This document shows positions 1-12,700 of a DNA stretch of 64,000 bases, piece by piece. Under the pieces are notes generated by a model that made no database searches, was not told the origin of the DNA, and was given only the letters and a program-made list of their open reading frames with translations. This stretch comes from Bimuria novae-zelandiae CBS 107.79 (lineage: Eukaryota > Ascomycota > Dothideomycetes > Pleosporales > Didymosphaeriaceae), in the NCBI GenBank assembly GCA_010015655.1, contig ML976709.1:416434-480433 (forward strand), given 5' to 3'. A program made the translations under genes and the position numbers. How positions within the stretch are numbered: the stretch's first letter is position 1; every line of letters begins with the position of its first letter.

Positions 1-3000
1 CATCCGTCGCGCTTTGAATGAGCTCATTGACCGTCGCCTTCGTACTTAGTGTCTTAGATAACTTTTTCTCCACCACACTCAACGCCCGGCCCGCCTCACC
101 CGCCTGTTCGTCTTTCTTCTTGTCATCCTCAACAGCCGCACCGCCGCCTGCATGACCCTGCTGCACCTCAGTCCCGTCAACCGAGAGCCCCGACGGCGCC
201 GGAGTCATGCCAGCACCAACCGTAGTGGAGCGCTGCGCATTGGTATCCTGCTGCTCCTGCATGCGGCGCGCTTTGGTAGCCGTGACGCTCCAGTTAACGA
301 GGGGGTCGTAGCGCAGGACGTTTAAAAGCGTCATGATGGACTCGCGTTCCTCGCGGAGCGTGTCCATGGTGAACTCGCAACAGCGGCGGAACACGCCTTC
401 CGTCTTGGTGTACCCCATCGCGTCAACCAGGTCCCTCGTCAGACGGAACGGGACGACCTCGGGCACGGGCAGGACACGGCCGGCCTCGAAGCTGACGCCT
501 AGATCGATGTGGACGACTTCGCCGCTCTTCTCGTCGAGGAGGATGTTGTGGCAGTGCCGATCGCCGAGACCTAAGACGTGTCCGAGAATAGAGATAGCGG
601 CTGTGGACCGTGTGTACGCGAGGCGGCGCTCGAACCATTCATCGGGGTCCTGGAAGCGCTCGAGGAAGAAGTAGCGCATGACGGGGTGGAAGTTTTCCGC
701 GATTTTGTTCCACACGCTTACGCGTTTTTGGAGGGTCTCCTGCTGGACGGCGCCGATTTCCTTCCTACATTTATCGGACCTGTAGTCGTGCGGGTAGTAC
801 CTCTCGTGTGCTGGCATCAACCATCCGTGCAGTGGTATTGTATCTTGCACGAATTCCATGAGACCGGATCGAGTTGAGAGTGGGAGCACCTTGTATGTTC
901 GGATACCCAGATTTCGCAGTCTGGTTGCAGTGTGGTTTTTGAGAAGGCGAGAAACCTGGTCAAACACTTGCTCCATGATCGCATCCTGGCGCAGGTCATC
1001 GTTTCCAGATTTGTACTGTATGCCACGTTAGTAACTGTGCGTGCAGATTCAAGCTCATAATTACCAGCTGCTTGTACTCCCGTCCATCGGAGCCTTGGGC
1101 CGTGATAATCTTCGGTGCACTGAGACCATTGGCAATGCTCATCCTAGACCTGAACCTAACAATTCTAGGAAGGTCACTATAATCCATGCTGGGTCGAACC
1201 TCGATCTGTAGAGTAGCTGGTGGGACTTTGTATGTCGGTACCTTCTGCATCAATGCTCTCGACTCGGGATATCTATCCAGTGGAATATCCCTGCCCGAGC
1301 GTTGGTCTTTGTCGTCCTTGAACATGGCCAGAGCATGGTAAATTTCGTTTGAGCGAGAAAGATAACTCCATATTGTAGAAGAGCGTTTGTCCTTGCTCAA
1401 TTGCTGCGCGATGAGACCAGCAGCCCTCTGTCGAGACTTGGCAGCTTCGTCTTTGGACCGAATTACATCTTCCCTGGTCATGTTTGGGGTCTTCATTTGC
1501 ATCGCAAAGATCTGGTGCATTCCATGATAGGGATGATCGATGCAGATGCGGAAGACCAAATGGGTCAACAATTTCTGAAACTCGCTTTGATCAAACTGGA
1601 GACGCGAAGACAACTGGTTCATCAACAAAGCAAACTTCCCGCTGGGGACCTTGTCGATATGTGCCTGGACAGCTGCATTTGCAAGCGCGGTTTCGGAATG
1701 CTCTAGCCAAAGAGAGAATACACGGAGAGCGTCGTTGTTGTATTCTTCGCTCGCTTGCAACGACAGTAGATAGTTTTCCAAGCATTGACGTAGCAAATCT
1801 TCGCGGCTTTTGCGCAACCTTTCGTATTCGGCGTGGTCCAGCCTGTACCAGATGTGCGCTTTCTGGTGCGACCTTCTGTATGTATCACGTGTTTGTTTGT
1901 TTGTTTCTTGTTTGATAAGCCGGTCAAAGTCTTGAATCTCTTGATGTCTCCGATCCATAATGGACTTCGCACGATCTCTATCCGCGGCGGCTTCCGGACT
2001 CTGCAACTGCTTATCGCAGAAGAGAGCAAATTCGTGGTATACTTGCCCCGGGTCTGCTCCTTGCATCTGTCCTCTGAGCGCTGTGATGGCCGGTTGCAAG
2101 TAATCCTTGATGATCTTGTCGGGAGTTGCCGACCGTGCCTCAGCGAGGTGATGACCCTACATTGATTAGCAGGCGGCGCTGCACTTGGCCCCGCGAACTC
2201 ACTAGTTTGGCCATCAACACCGGCAGGCTGATTTTCTTGTCTTGGGAATCGAAGTTCCCATAATTGACAAGATCTTTTCGGATGCGTATCGACTTCTCCT
2301 GCTCGCCATAGTCCCAGAGAACATTGGCTTCCTCATGTTTTGCGCTGGTTTCGACATCAAGGCCAAATGTCTTGCAGTCTTGAACAATATCGCTGAGGTA
2401 TGTCACGCTTGTGAGTGATTCTTGGAGCGCTCCATGCCTTCTGCAGATGGTCGATGTTGACACTAAAGCCTCCACTTCCATGCTACGAAGCGTTCCAGCC
2501 CGTGTGTGCAGCGCTTCCAGCAGAGAATCATTGGAGCCCAGAACGTTCAAGAGGGTCTCGCGGCATGATAACAGCTGGCGCACATCTTCGAACCTGATGG
2601 TCTGTCAGCTTCTTGGTCTAGTAATCTCCGTCCTCGTTTGCACTCACTCGCCGGTTTGCATCCACCTCTCACGGCCCTTCATACGATCCCAGGCATCGAA
2701 TAGATGCTCAGGGCGGTCACAACGAACGAGTTCATCCGCTTCAGTGAGCGCAGCTAGCGTTCTCAACCGGATTTTCGTCAAGGATGGAGAGTCTTCGCGG
2801 CCTGCGAGGAAGTTCATGGTCGCCAAGAGTTGACTGTCGATGCTCTCTTGGGCTGTACCTTCGTTGCTAGCGTAGTGGATGCCTTGGAAAGCTTTGTATA
2901 GAGTGCTGGATTCGCTGTGGTTCATCTCAGGTGCTTTGATGTCCCACTTGCCCAGCTTTCGCGCGGTGTGTAAGGTATAATCCACTGCCTCGTCCCCTGT

Positions 3001-6000
3001 ATCGCGCAACTGGTCGGTGGAAAGCAAAGCATTGGCGACGCTGTCCATGTTGAGCTTGATTAAACTGCTGATGAAGCCGCGCGAATCGGCAGAGTCAAGT
3101 GCATTTGACCGTCGCATTTGACTGCCGAAACGAGCGCCTCGGAACAACATGCTTTTCAAACCGTCTCCTTCGTAGTCGAACCGATCGATAGCAGACGAAA
3201 GGCTTGATCCCTGATCGACGCCATAGAAGGAATCAGGCTCATCCAGGTTCCTATAAATCGCAAGCTGCAGTTCAACAGGCAAGCTTGGGGGCGCCCTTAA
3301 AATGGAAGATCTCCGTGAAACGCTCTTCACTGTTGAGGTGCCCGAGTAAGTTTCTGCAAACAACAATGCTGTTCGAAACATGCCGCACATCGTGGCAGCC
3401 TCGGATGTTCGAAGAAAATCGATCTCCAACCACTTGTCTCGATCAACCCTGGTGACTTCCTTAGGAACCGGCTGGGTGCGCAGGTACAGAATCGCTTGAA
3501 GAAGACTACGCACATACGGTATGTCTGCGGATTCATACCGAGAGAACCATGCCATTGCTGCGTCGGACATGACCTGTCGGATTCGGCTGTCACTGTCAAA
3601 TTCTTTGAGCAGAACCAAGTGGAGAATGTACGGAAATAATTTATCCGCCATATGGTCCATACCGAGGAGAAGATTAGGGAGAGCCCTTAGCACGAGATCT
3701 TCCGAGGCCGCGCTACACAGCGCGACTGCAAGTTCTTTGATCCACTCCGCTGCCACCTTCGTGTGTGAAGTTGGGGCGGCAATTGTCTCGAGAAATTCCC
3801 TTGGGGGGTGCGTATTGGACATAGGCGAAAGATCCAGCTTCAATGCTTCTCTAAGATGCTCAGGAACGTTGCGGACCACCTCGTCCGCCTCTTCGCGACG
3901 GACCTGGGTAAGTCTAGATATGATCATCCGCAGGGCGTCCTCTGCTAAGCTTACGTCGCTGCGGTCATCGCTGTAGAGTATTTCTATGATGTCTTGAACG
4001 ATAGCTTCTCGCGAAGCTCGGCCAAGTATGTCCCTCAAGCCAAAGTCCTGTGATGTCCATGGGCGTGAGTGAGCTGTGTGTCGCTCGACACCACCATACG
4101 CGCTGAACGCTCGGCCTAGCACTCTCGCTGCCCAACGCAGATATCCATCACCCACGTTGGCTCGCCTACACGAATCCCAAACGAAGGGAGCGTAACCGGC
4201 AGCCTCGACGTCGTTGCCAAGCAGGTCTTCGATAGTGGTGGGCGCCGGTTGAAAATCTTGGCAGAGTAGATTAAGCGCAACTTCTCGTGATGTGTTGTTC
4301 AGAAGCTTTCGCCCCGATCTAACGTCGTCCAAAATCTCGAGTAGAAGCTTGCTCTCTTCACTATCGCGTATAGAGTTTCCTTGTAGTCGTACTTGTGAAG
4401 CTGCTGTGGTTATGAGCTTGAACGCCTTGATCGAGGATCCGTCTGTGACGGTCACTGTTTCGGCATATGTCTTGAGAATTGCTGTAAGCCATGCGTGGAA
4501 AGATTTTGCAGCATCCATCGAAGCAGTATATTGCGACTGCTGAGTCATCACCTCTTGAGAAGATCCTAGGAAGGTTCGAAGCGAGATGAGCATGGACAAA
4601 CCTATCCCAGTAAGAAAGCTGAGGTTTTCACTTAAGTACTTCGTTCCATGCTCAAATAGATACTGTATTATGCCGATGGTATCTTCTGCGCACTGTATGT
4701 CGGTAAGAAATGGTCTAAGTGACTGTAGTGTCATCTGCAAAGGGTATCCTTCGTATGCCACTGGACCGGCTAGAGCCACAACAATCCTAATCTTGCGTAT
4801 CATAGACCGGGCGTACAGTGAGCCCAGTGCGGGATGTATCCTGTCTAGAAGCATCCGCACGACGAGCGTGTATGTAGTAGCGTTCCAGAAGTTTGTTACG
4901 CTACCAAATGCCCGGCGGCATAGCCGGTCGAGCTGATCAGGCAGATAGAACGCGTTGAAAAACGGTTCGATACCCACATTGTAATCCGTCGATGAATGAG
5001 AGTTGTTGAGCATTCTTGTGAGGGCCTGAAGAGTCGGGTCGGACGCATTACGTTTCTCAAGAGACTTTTTTATTCGCTCCTCGAGGCCAACAGTCTGGAA
5101 CATGTACCCAAGAGCTCGTGGGAAAGATGTTTGATCCAAGGAGACGTGCTTGCTCATTTTCATCTGACCGTTCTTGCTGTTGCTGTTGGTCGTTGTACCA
5201 TTGTCGCTGTTGCTGATGAGCTTACAAAGCAATTGTTCATTGCTTGGTATAGCTTCGTTACGCGAGGACCCTGTACAAGTATCCCATGAGACAGTATACG
5301 CAGCGGCCTTGCTGATGTTTCGCAGGAGGATCTCTGGTACCCTCAGGCCAAGATGTTCGGCTATGTAGCCCACCTCATCTTCAAGCCCAAGCATGATCGC
5401 TTGTGCTACAGCTTCCGACTCAACTTCGCTCAAAAGGTCTTTGAGGGAAAAGTACCCAAATATCGCGTAGGGTATATGCGCGAACTTTCGCTTCCGGTCG
5501 AGCCAGGTAAAGACAATTTGAGGTGCAAACAGGCGGAACAAAGCCCCAGGACTACCAATTTTCTTAGCTTGCGCCACTTCGGATATGCAATGACTCGCAT
5601 GTTCACTCGCGGCTGTGATCAAGCCAGCAGTCTCAAAGATACGATAGACACATTGCCTCAGGAGGGTATGCCAGCGTGAGGCCAGTTTAGACAAAACAAG
5701 AAGGCGTATCGCAATCCCTTCGAGATCGTCCCTGTCTTCGGGAAGGTTGCTCTCAACGTCTTGCAAGATGGCATCATGCGTGGGAAGGGCCCAAACTTCG
5801 AAGATGGCGGGCAACTTCTGAGCGATGTGGTATTTGACGGTCATCTCGCCTCGAAAGAGAAGCTGGAAGAGCCTTGTGCGTACCGAGGATGTTTTGGGAT
5901 GTTCTTGAAAACCGAAACAACGAAGCATCCCGTGTAGAAAATCCGCAACGCAGGTTTGCAGCATCGGCGAAGACCGAACGCCGTTCTCCTCCATTTGTAT

Positions 6001-9000
6001 GGTGTAGTAATCGTAGAGAGCTTTTACCTGGTCACTGACCTCCTGTGAATCTTGATCAGTGCCATCCAGGTTCCATACTTTGGTCAATCCGATCGAAGCT
6101 TCCACCATCATGCAATTAGCCACCTCGGATGTGTTGAACTCTCGAGCAGCTGGATCAATAAGAGCTTCCGATAGCCTGTCCAAGAGCTTCAGACTATCTG
6201 AGGGTGAGAGTTGAAAGTGACTAGATAGAAGGGCTCGGACAAGCTGTCGGGACCTCAATAAGTCGGCTGGGGATTTGTTTATCAAGTGCTCAACAAACTC
6301 GGAAGGTACGACGTCTTGATCGTCATCAAGCATAGTGGCGACATAAGAGACCAGGTGTAAATAAGCTGTGCAACATGCGTGTAGAGCAGCAGCTTCCCCA
6401 GTTGCCTGGGCGTCATGGCGTGGCACATCCACTTCGAGCCCAGGTGCACCGGTGGTCATTTGAGAATTAGGATCATCGTCCAAATCCATGTATTCGGTGT
6501 CATCCGCGTAAAATGATTGCTTATTCTCCTGTCTGCTCGCGATAGCTCGAGCCAAGTGAAGTGCCAGAAATGAAACCCCAGCATCCTTGAAGACACTTTT
6601 TGAGAGAGTGTTGATTGAGGAAAGGTCCGGCAGGCTCCCGACACATGCTTCGAGTACCGCCTCTACCTTGTATTGATCGGTCTGAGGGTTTGCAAGCAAG
6701 TGAGCCAATGACTGCGCGACATTGTCTGCGGCCGCTTCCAGTACAGCCACGGGGCGGTCACTGCGTTCAAACGAGGCGCTCAAAGCTGCCGCAACGATGC
6801 AGAAGTTCGTCATGACGCGCCACATGTTGGAAGTAATTCCCTGTGGGTTCTGTTGAGACATGTCCTTCCAACGCGACCTGGTCCGTTCTAGCTCACTGAC
6901 GCAAAAATCCACCGTTCGATTCTCGAGCTGTATAGCATGGCTTGAAGGCGTCGAATTGTTGGTGTTTAAAACGATTGCAGGATCTCTTGTGAACTTATCT
7001 CGCGGCGCAAGAAGGAGGAGATAAGTAAGAAGATCAGCGTACTGCTTGTTTCGCAGAGATGCCTGGGCTATAGGGCCAAGCGTTTGGAAAGTACAAGCTC
7101 TCTCTGGGGTGAAAGATCGATCAAGGCAAACGTGCAAGAGCGAAAGAATGTCGCGAGCATCACAATGGTGGGCATTGAGATGGAGCGATGTTCTCTCCGC
7201 CCAGACGTCTGTTGCTACCATTAGCTGGGGGTTCGTTATGGGCGGCGTTTTACTTACGTGGTGTCCATTTGCCAAACAGCCAATTGAGCACCCTTTCAGC
7301 AGTCGTATCAAAGTTTGTAGGATTTTCCCTGACCCGCTCACGAGTCAACGTAGTCATTAGAGCCATACTCGAGTCTGCTAGTAGCGAGGGTCCACTGAGC
7401 TCAATCGAGAAGAGGATGCTTTGTGCATTGGCAGCAACACTCGCGAAAGGAACCACTTCGAGCCGCAACAGCACGTTCATCAGGTGACAGGCAGAGCGAC
7501 AGGATGACAACGATGTGATAGCGTGGGATGCAGACTGCCAAACCGCGGACCAGTAAGGCTTCAGCGCAGGTTTCGCGGCGGATTTCTGAAAAGCAGCCCT
7601 ATGGACATTAGCTCTGATCAGTCAATACAATGGTGCGGCTCACGCTGCTAATGCTATCATCGCCCACGAGGAGAGCACGGAGTTCTCATCCGAGATGTAG
7701 CTTGTCAGCTTCTCCAGCAAACGCTGAACCTGTTCCTCATCAAGTGGTTCTTCCTGCACGATGAATGCAAGTACTTGCAAGGCGGACCGTTTGGCGTTAG
7801 ACCGTTGTGCTGAGACGTCTCTCAAGTACTCGTCGAAATAATGGGTGACGCGCTGACGCTTCGTGGCCATTTCTTCGTCAGAGGCGTCGTCACAAACGAG
7901 TCGGCGCTTACGCTCATCCAGCATTGCAGATAATTTGGCAATGCTTGCAACCGTAGCCCACAAACCTTCATAGCGAACATTCCCGAGGTCCATGGAGAAT
8001 GCATTTGTCGCCAGCGGATGGATGTTGGCCACTACTCCACCTACCTCCCGAAAACACAGGTAATCCTCTTCCAGGTACTGATGGGCTGTACTTTCTTGTC
8101 TGCGTCGATAATCGCTGTAGAGTGTTTCAACAAGCGCTGCTAAATCGTCGCTGAGTGCATCATCACGTTCGTTAGCTAGTAGGTGACGAAGATAAGCGTC
8201 GGCGTAAGTCAAGGTGATCATGATCTCATCCTTCATAACAAGGTCGGGCCAGAAAAATTTGAACATTGGTAGTATCTTCCGGATGACTTGTACACACAGT
8301 TTCGAATTGGAGAAGGTGATGCGAGGCAAGATGGCATTAATTGCTGCAAGCGCGGCAGCACTGCCGCGGCCGGTCCTCTTCTGCAGAAACATGATGAGTG
8401 CGTTGCATATAGCATCCGCGCTCGCTACAACGGGTGCGTTGGAAGCCCTGACAAGTAATCGCAAACACTGAACCATATCCTCGGCTGTGTGGATCTGCTC
8501 ATCAGTATACCGCTTATCGTGATATGACATGCTTCGCGGCGTGGCCCTCGGAGCGCTGTCAGTACCTCGTAGACTGGGCCTCGGTGCGCCATCGGTGGAC
8601 GCAAAGGGGGTGCGGGCGCGGCTTGAGAGAGTCGTGCCCCAGCTGTCTTGCGGTTCCTCTTCTTCTTCGTCTTGATCGGGTAGGATTTTGAAAAGGGAAT
8701 CAACGCAGAACTTGGCGGTCTCGTCCCAACAGTCCTGCGACATGCGCTCGACGTGGGGCTGGTATTCCAGGAGGGCTCGAAGGGCTTTCGGAAGGTCATC
8801 AGCAAGATGGTCAAGGAATTTCCCGTCCTTTTCAAGCAGTACCTCGATAATGGTCTCGATGATCAGCTCGACAGCGGGGATCTTGAAGGCGCGCTGGCCG
8901 GAGTTTACGACATGGCGGAGGGCGGTGGCTGCAAGTTGCAGCAGCTCCGCGTGCGTCTTGACCGACCTGGGCTTGGCTTTGAAGTAGGACGAACGCTCAT

Positions 9001-9239
9001 CGCGGATGCACTGGAAGAGGGTCTCGCACAGGGCTAGATATGCTTTGTTTGTGATGTTCTCGAGGTTGGTCTTTCCGCTGTTGTGCCTCAGGATATGCAC
9101 TAGGTCTTTGAGACCAGCCGCGCGTTCCTTCACTCTGGTGGTCGCGATGAGGACTGCAAAGCAAACAATTAGTACTGTGTAACAGGGCGGTTGGCTCATC
9201 TTTCTCACCTTTTGCGTCCTGGATACTTGTGACGCCCAT
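1..9239 (-). CDS. TEL1: Tel1/ATM-family PI3K-like serine/threonine kinase (3' end outside window)
   Basis: Checkpoint kinase of the PIKK family that responds to DNA double-strand breaks and telomere state in the nucleus. I assemble seven exons: 9239-9209, 9153-7644, 7598-7258, 7208-2648, 2593-2203, 2156-1065 and 1015 to the window edge. The six introns of 45-55 bp all keep frame, giving about 2980 codons in view. The start at 9239 is chosen because splicing exon 1 to exon 2 joins a short leader to the N-terminal TAN-type motif ([13 protein letters not shown]). Exons 2-4 are helical solenoid, exons 4-6 hold the FAT region, and exon 7 is the kinase domain with catalytic loop [12 protein letters not shown] (about 545-580) and the HIDLG metal-binding motif (about 500-515). 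The frame is still open at base 1, within a FATC-like segment ([10 protein letters not shown]), so perhaps only a few tens of residues are missing. A low-complexity Gly/Ala/Lys linker precedes FATC. Divergent from NUP192. Confidence 0.96.
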
Positions 9240-9329
9240 GCTGGCGGCCGCTCGCAGATCGCCCTTGGAACTCGTGCGCAGAGTGCCTCCCAGAGTGACT
9301 CAGCATCCGGTGCGTTGTGTGGAAAGAAC

Positions 9330-9432
9330 AGCGCCCAGCTGCGAGTCCTTCCACGGTGCCTCCAGTGAGCGGCGCGGAGGTGCTGCGGTGAATGTTGAGT
9401 GCCAAGCTACTCGTACTAGGGTTGGGTGAGCG
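9330..9432 (+). repeat. Direct repeat copy 1 in TEL1-NUP192 intergenic region
   Basis: About 100 bp beginning with AGCGCCC and containing the core GGCGCGGAGGTGCTGCGGTG followed by AATGT. It is matched with scattered substitutions and a small gap by the copy about 183 bp downstream. Confidence 0.8.
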
Positions 9433-9511
9433 AGCAGCAGGGAAGCATTGCCAGCTTCTACCGGGAGACGTGAGCGCGCATGGACGCGGGCGTTGCTTGG
9501 GGTCTCAAGGT

Positions 9512-9616
9512 CAGCGCCCGGGTGCGAGTCCACCCACGATGCCTCCAGCGCGTTGGCCGGCGCGGAGGTGCTGCGGTGAATGTCATGTGCCAAGCGTACC
9601 AGGGTCGGCAACGGAA
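9512..9616 (+). repeat. Direct repeat copy 2 in TEL1-NUP192 intergenic region
   Basis: Second copy, with the same core GGCGCGGAGGTGCTGCGGTG and the same flanking order (AGCGCCC, TGCGAGTCC, TGCCTCCAG, GTGCCAAGC). Relative to copy 1 it has a few extra bases before the core and a few missing after it. Confidence 0.8.
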
Positions 9617-9743
9617 GGCGCGCCCCAGCAAGCGCGTCGGCGGGAAACTTTGAGCTGCACAACACCGAACACTAGGTTGTGCGCACAACAGTCGCTTGTT
9701 TCCTCCCCGCGCATGATGCGCAGAGCTGCCCCGCAATCTCTCC

Positions 9744-12700
9744 ATGGCTGACGACGAAAGTCTTCAGGCCCTCGCGGCCCTGCACCGCGACCTGGAAGCA
9801 TTGGTCGACAACCGCCTGCCTGCGCTCGGCCGCCTGGTTGAGAATCTGGAGAACCACCTCGAAGCACTCAAGGGACTCGTTAGCAAGAAGGGAAAGAACG
9901 ATCAGAGCAGGAAGGCCCTGATTACCGGTACGCGCCACTGCCTCGGTCGGAATGGAAGGAGCGACGCTGATGTTTTGGTGTAGGCAAGATCACAGTTGGC
10001 GATGAGCCCTACGAGGTCAACGACGACTTCAAACAAGAGGTGCTCAATGTTGCCGAAGAGCTGGATTTGGACGAGCTGGAGGCCGCCGAGTATTTCATGT
10101 ACGCCCAGCAAGAGGCAGAGGATCTGGACCGCCCACAAGCGCAAACCGCCGTCATTCGCTTCCACCGCCGTCGCGAGCTTGTCCTGCTGTGCTTGCGCAT
10201 ATTGATGAAAGCGGCACTGGACAGCGGCGAAGATGAGGTCCAAGGGCTTGATATCCTGCAAGCCGCCGTGGAATATATTGTTGGCGTTTCGGGAACAAAC
10301 AACTTTGCGTCGGCATACCAGTTCTGGGGGAAGTGCTTCGAAGCCATGGGCGGCATCGAAAGGTGGCTGCAGAAGATCGCAGAAAGGCTTCAAAGTGCCC
10401 AAGTTGTCGGCCAGACGCAGTCCGCAAGCTTCAAGGAGCTTATGACATTTCAGCTGCAGAGTCTCACCCGTCAGCACGAATGCCTTGCCGCCATCTGCAC
10501 CCACATGATAAAGCAGGGATTCGCCAACATGGAAAACCTGAAAGCGCTTCTCGCTCGTGCGAAGACCATCGACAAGCATGATCTCATTACAATCCACTAC
10601 GTACCCATGTTAATCCGTCTCCTCTCGCACATTGCGTCGGAAGCGAATACCGTTACGAAAGACGCGCGGCTGTTTCATAACTCATTGCTTGCCGCCAGGG
10701 ATAACGGACCGTGGGCATTGCGGGGTTTGCATGCAGCGACGTTGGCCTGGTGGCTCGCCGAGTACAGTGGCCGCTACACAGATCCCAACCAGCAGGACGC
10801 CGACCTCCAAAACGTAGATATGGCGAAGGAGGCCGAAGAGCGCTCGGAAGCCTTCATGCGTACGTTGGATGACGGCGCATTCCACTTCATGCTGTCCTTC
10901 AGCCAGGATGTGCGTCCGACGCGGTGGTATGACCCACAAAAGACGAGCATGATATCCTCGCTCTTGCAAGATGCGGCTGTCTTGCCTCCCGACTCGCCCC
11001 AGACTGAGGATTGTTTCCGCACTCTCGTCACAGAGCAGCTCCAGTACTTCGTGGATTCTTTCATCACAAATATGCCAGATACGCTACGGAAGTTGAAAGC
11101 GGAAGAAGATGATCAGCGGAGACGTTTACACCTGCACTTCCAACAGTCGACGGGAGAATATCCTTTGCACCTGGAACGTTTCCTGGTCATCGTGTCGTAC
11201 GCGTACGATGGGTCCCCAGATGCTGCTGAAGACTTTTGGTCGGATAAGGAGAGCAATCTCTATGGCTTCCTCCAGTGGGCAGCTAAACGCCAACCGACGC
11301 CGCGAATAGCAATGTTTTGCGAAATGCTACGCGCCATCTCTACTGGAAATACCAATGCCGATTCTGCACATAGATTCTTGCTCGAAGAGGGGGCATCTTC
11401 TACCGGCAAGATTCGAAGGATCAGCTCTTTGAGCTACACGCACATTTTCAATGAATTAATTGAGTTTCAAAGAAATATACACGAACCAAAGAAGACGATA
11501 CAAGGTGGTTTGTATGCGCCCTCGCAGCACCCGGCAGATCAGATTGTGGAGCCTGAAAGTGCAACAATGCTTGAGAGCTATTTATGTTTGCTAGCTCATC
11601 TTTGCCGTGAGTCCACTCTGGCGCGCCACTTTTTGCTGGAGCATCCGGACCACAGTGTAGCAGCAATATGCTTCAGTTTGTGCACGGATAAAGTAGTCAC
11701 TGGTCTTAGGGCAGCCGCATTCGACGCCGCATCAGCTTTACTTGTCGACAAAGACAGGCAGCGAGCAAGTTCGATGTGGAACCTTCTCGACGATTGGACC
11801 TTCTCCGGGTTTTACATCGGCTCGAAGCAGAACGCCATCCAACCAGTGCCACGACACGAGCTATGGGCCACCTTGGCAGCGGGTTACGATGAAGCCCTCG
11901 CATTTATTCGTCTTCTTCAAGCATTAGTGGAACCATATCCAGACGATGGGTTTCTGAACGATGCTTTGCCGTTTCCGGAGTCTCTCGGTTCGAGTCGTCG
12001 AATGCCAGGCATCGAAAGCTACATCGACTTTGTCATGCAAGTGTTCGCAGACCGCACTTTGGAGGTGCAGGATCCATTGCAGCGCCATGTGTTGAGATGG
12101 GCTTGTTTGAATTTCATGGTCACCAGCCTGCAGACCTTCAACGAAGACTTAGTCGTGTTCGCCAACAAGGCACATATACCTGTGGATGAAATCATCGAGC
12201 CCTCATCACTAGCCGCATACGTAACCCTCCATCCTTTTACAAGGGTAATGGAGTGGCTCTTCAACGACAAAGTCATTCTGGCCCTCTTCGCTTCCTCTCA
12301 CCACGATGTCGCCGAAGTCGATGCCGCGCCCACCGACTCACCACTGGTTCAGTCCTTAATGCTTAGCATTGAGGTTATGGATTTAGTGATGAAACTGCAG
12401 GCGACTTACCTAGACATTGTGCGCCCATTATTGAAGCAGCAAATATCGATGCAGCGCACACCTGTCTCAAACCTCTCTCTAGCCTCGTTTGAGGATGCTG
12501 TGCTTAACAATCTCCAGATCATTGTTGACCTGGGCCTCTACTGTGGGACAGGTCACCAATTGCTCACCGTTGCGTCGCTTCAATTATTAGAAAAGATGGC
12601 GTCGTCTCGCAAGCTTGCTGTGTCTCCGGCTGGGTTTGGTCAACGCGCTGGTCGTAGCAAGATTGTTGGCATCCTAGAGAAGGACAATGAAGCGGAACGT

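Larger units (their letters stand above)
9240..9743. promoter_or_regulatory. Shared intergenic region between divergent TEL1 and NUP192
   Basis: These 504 bp separate the two start codons, so both promoters must lie here or overlap it. The stretch is GC-rich, without a clear TATA box. Its main structure is an imperfect direct repeat of about 100 bp present twice (see the two repeat entries). No coding potential is convincing. Confidence 0.6.
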
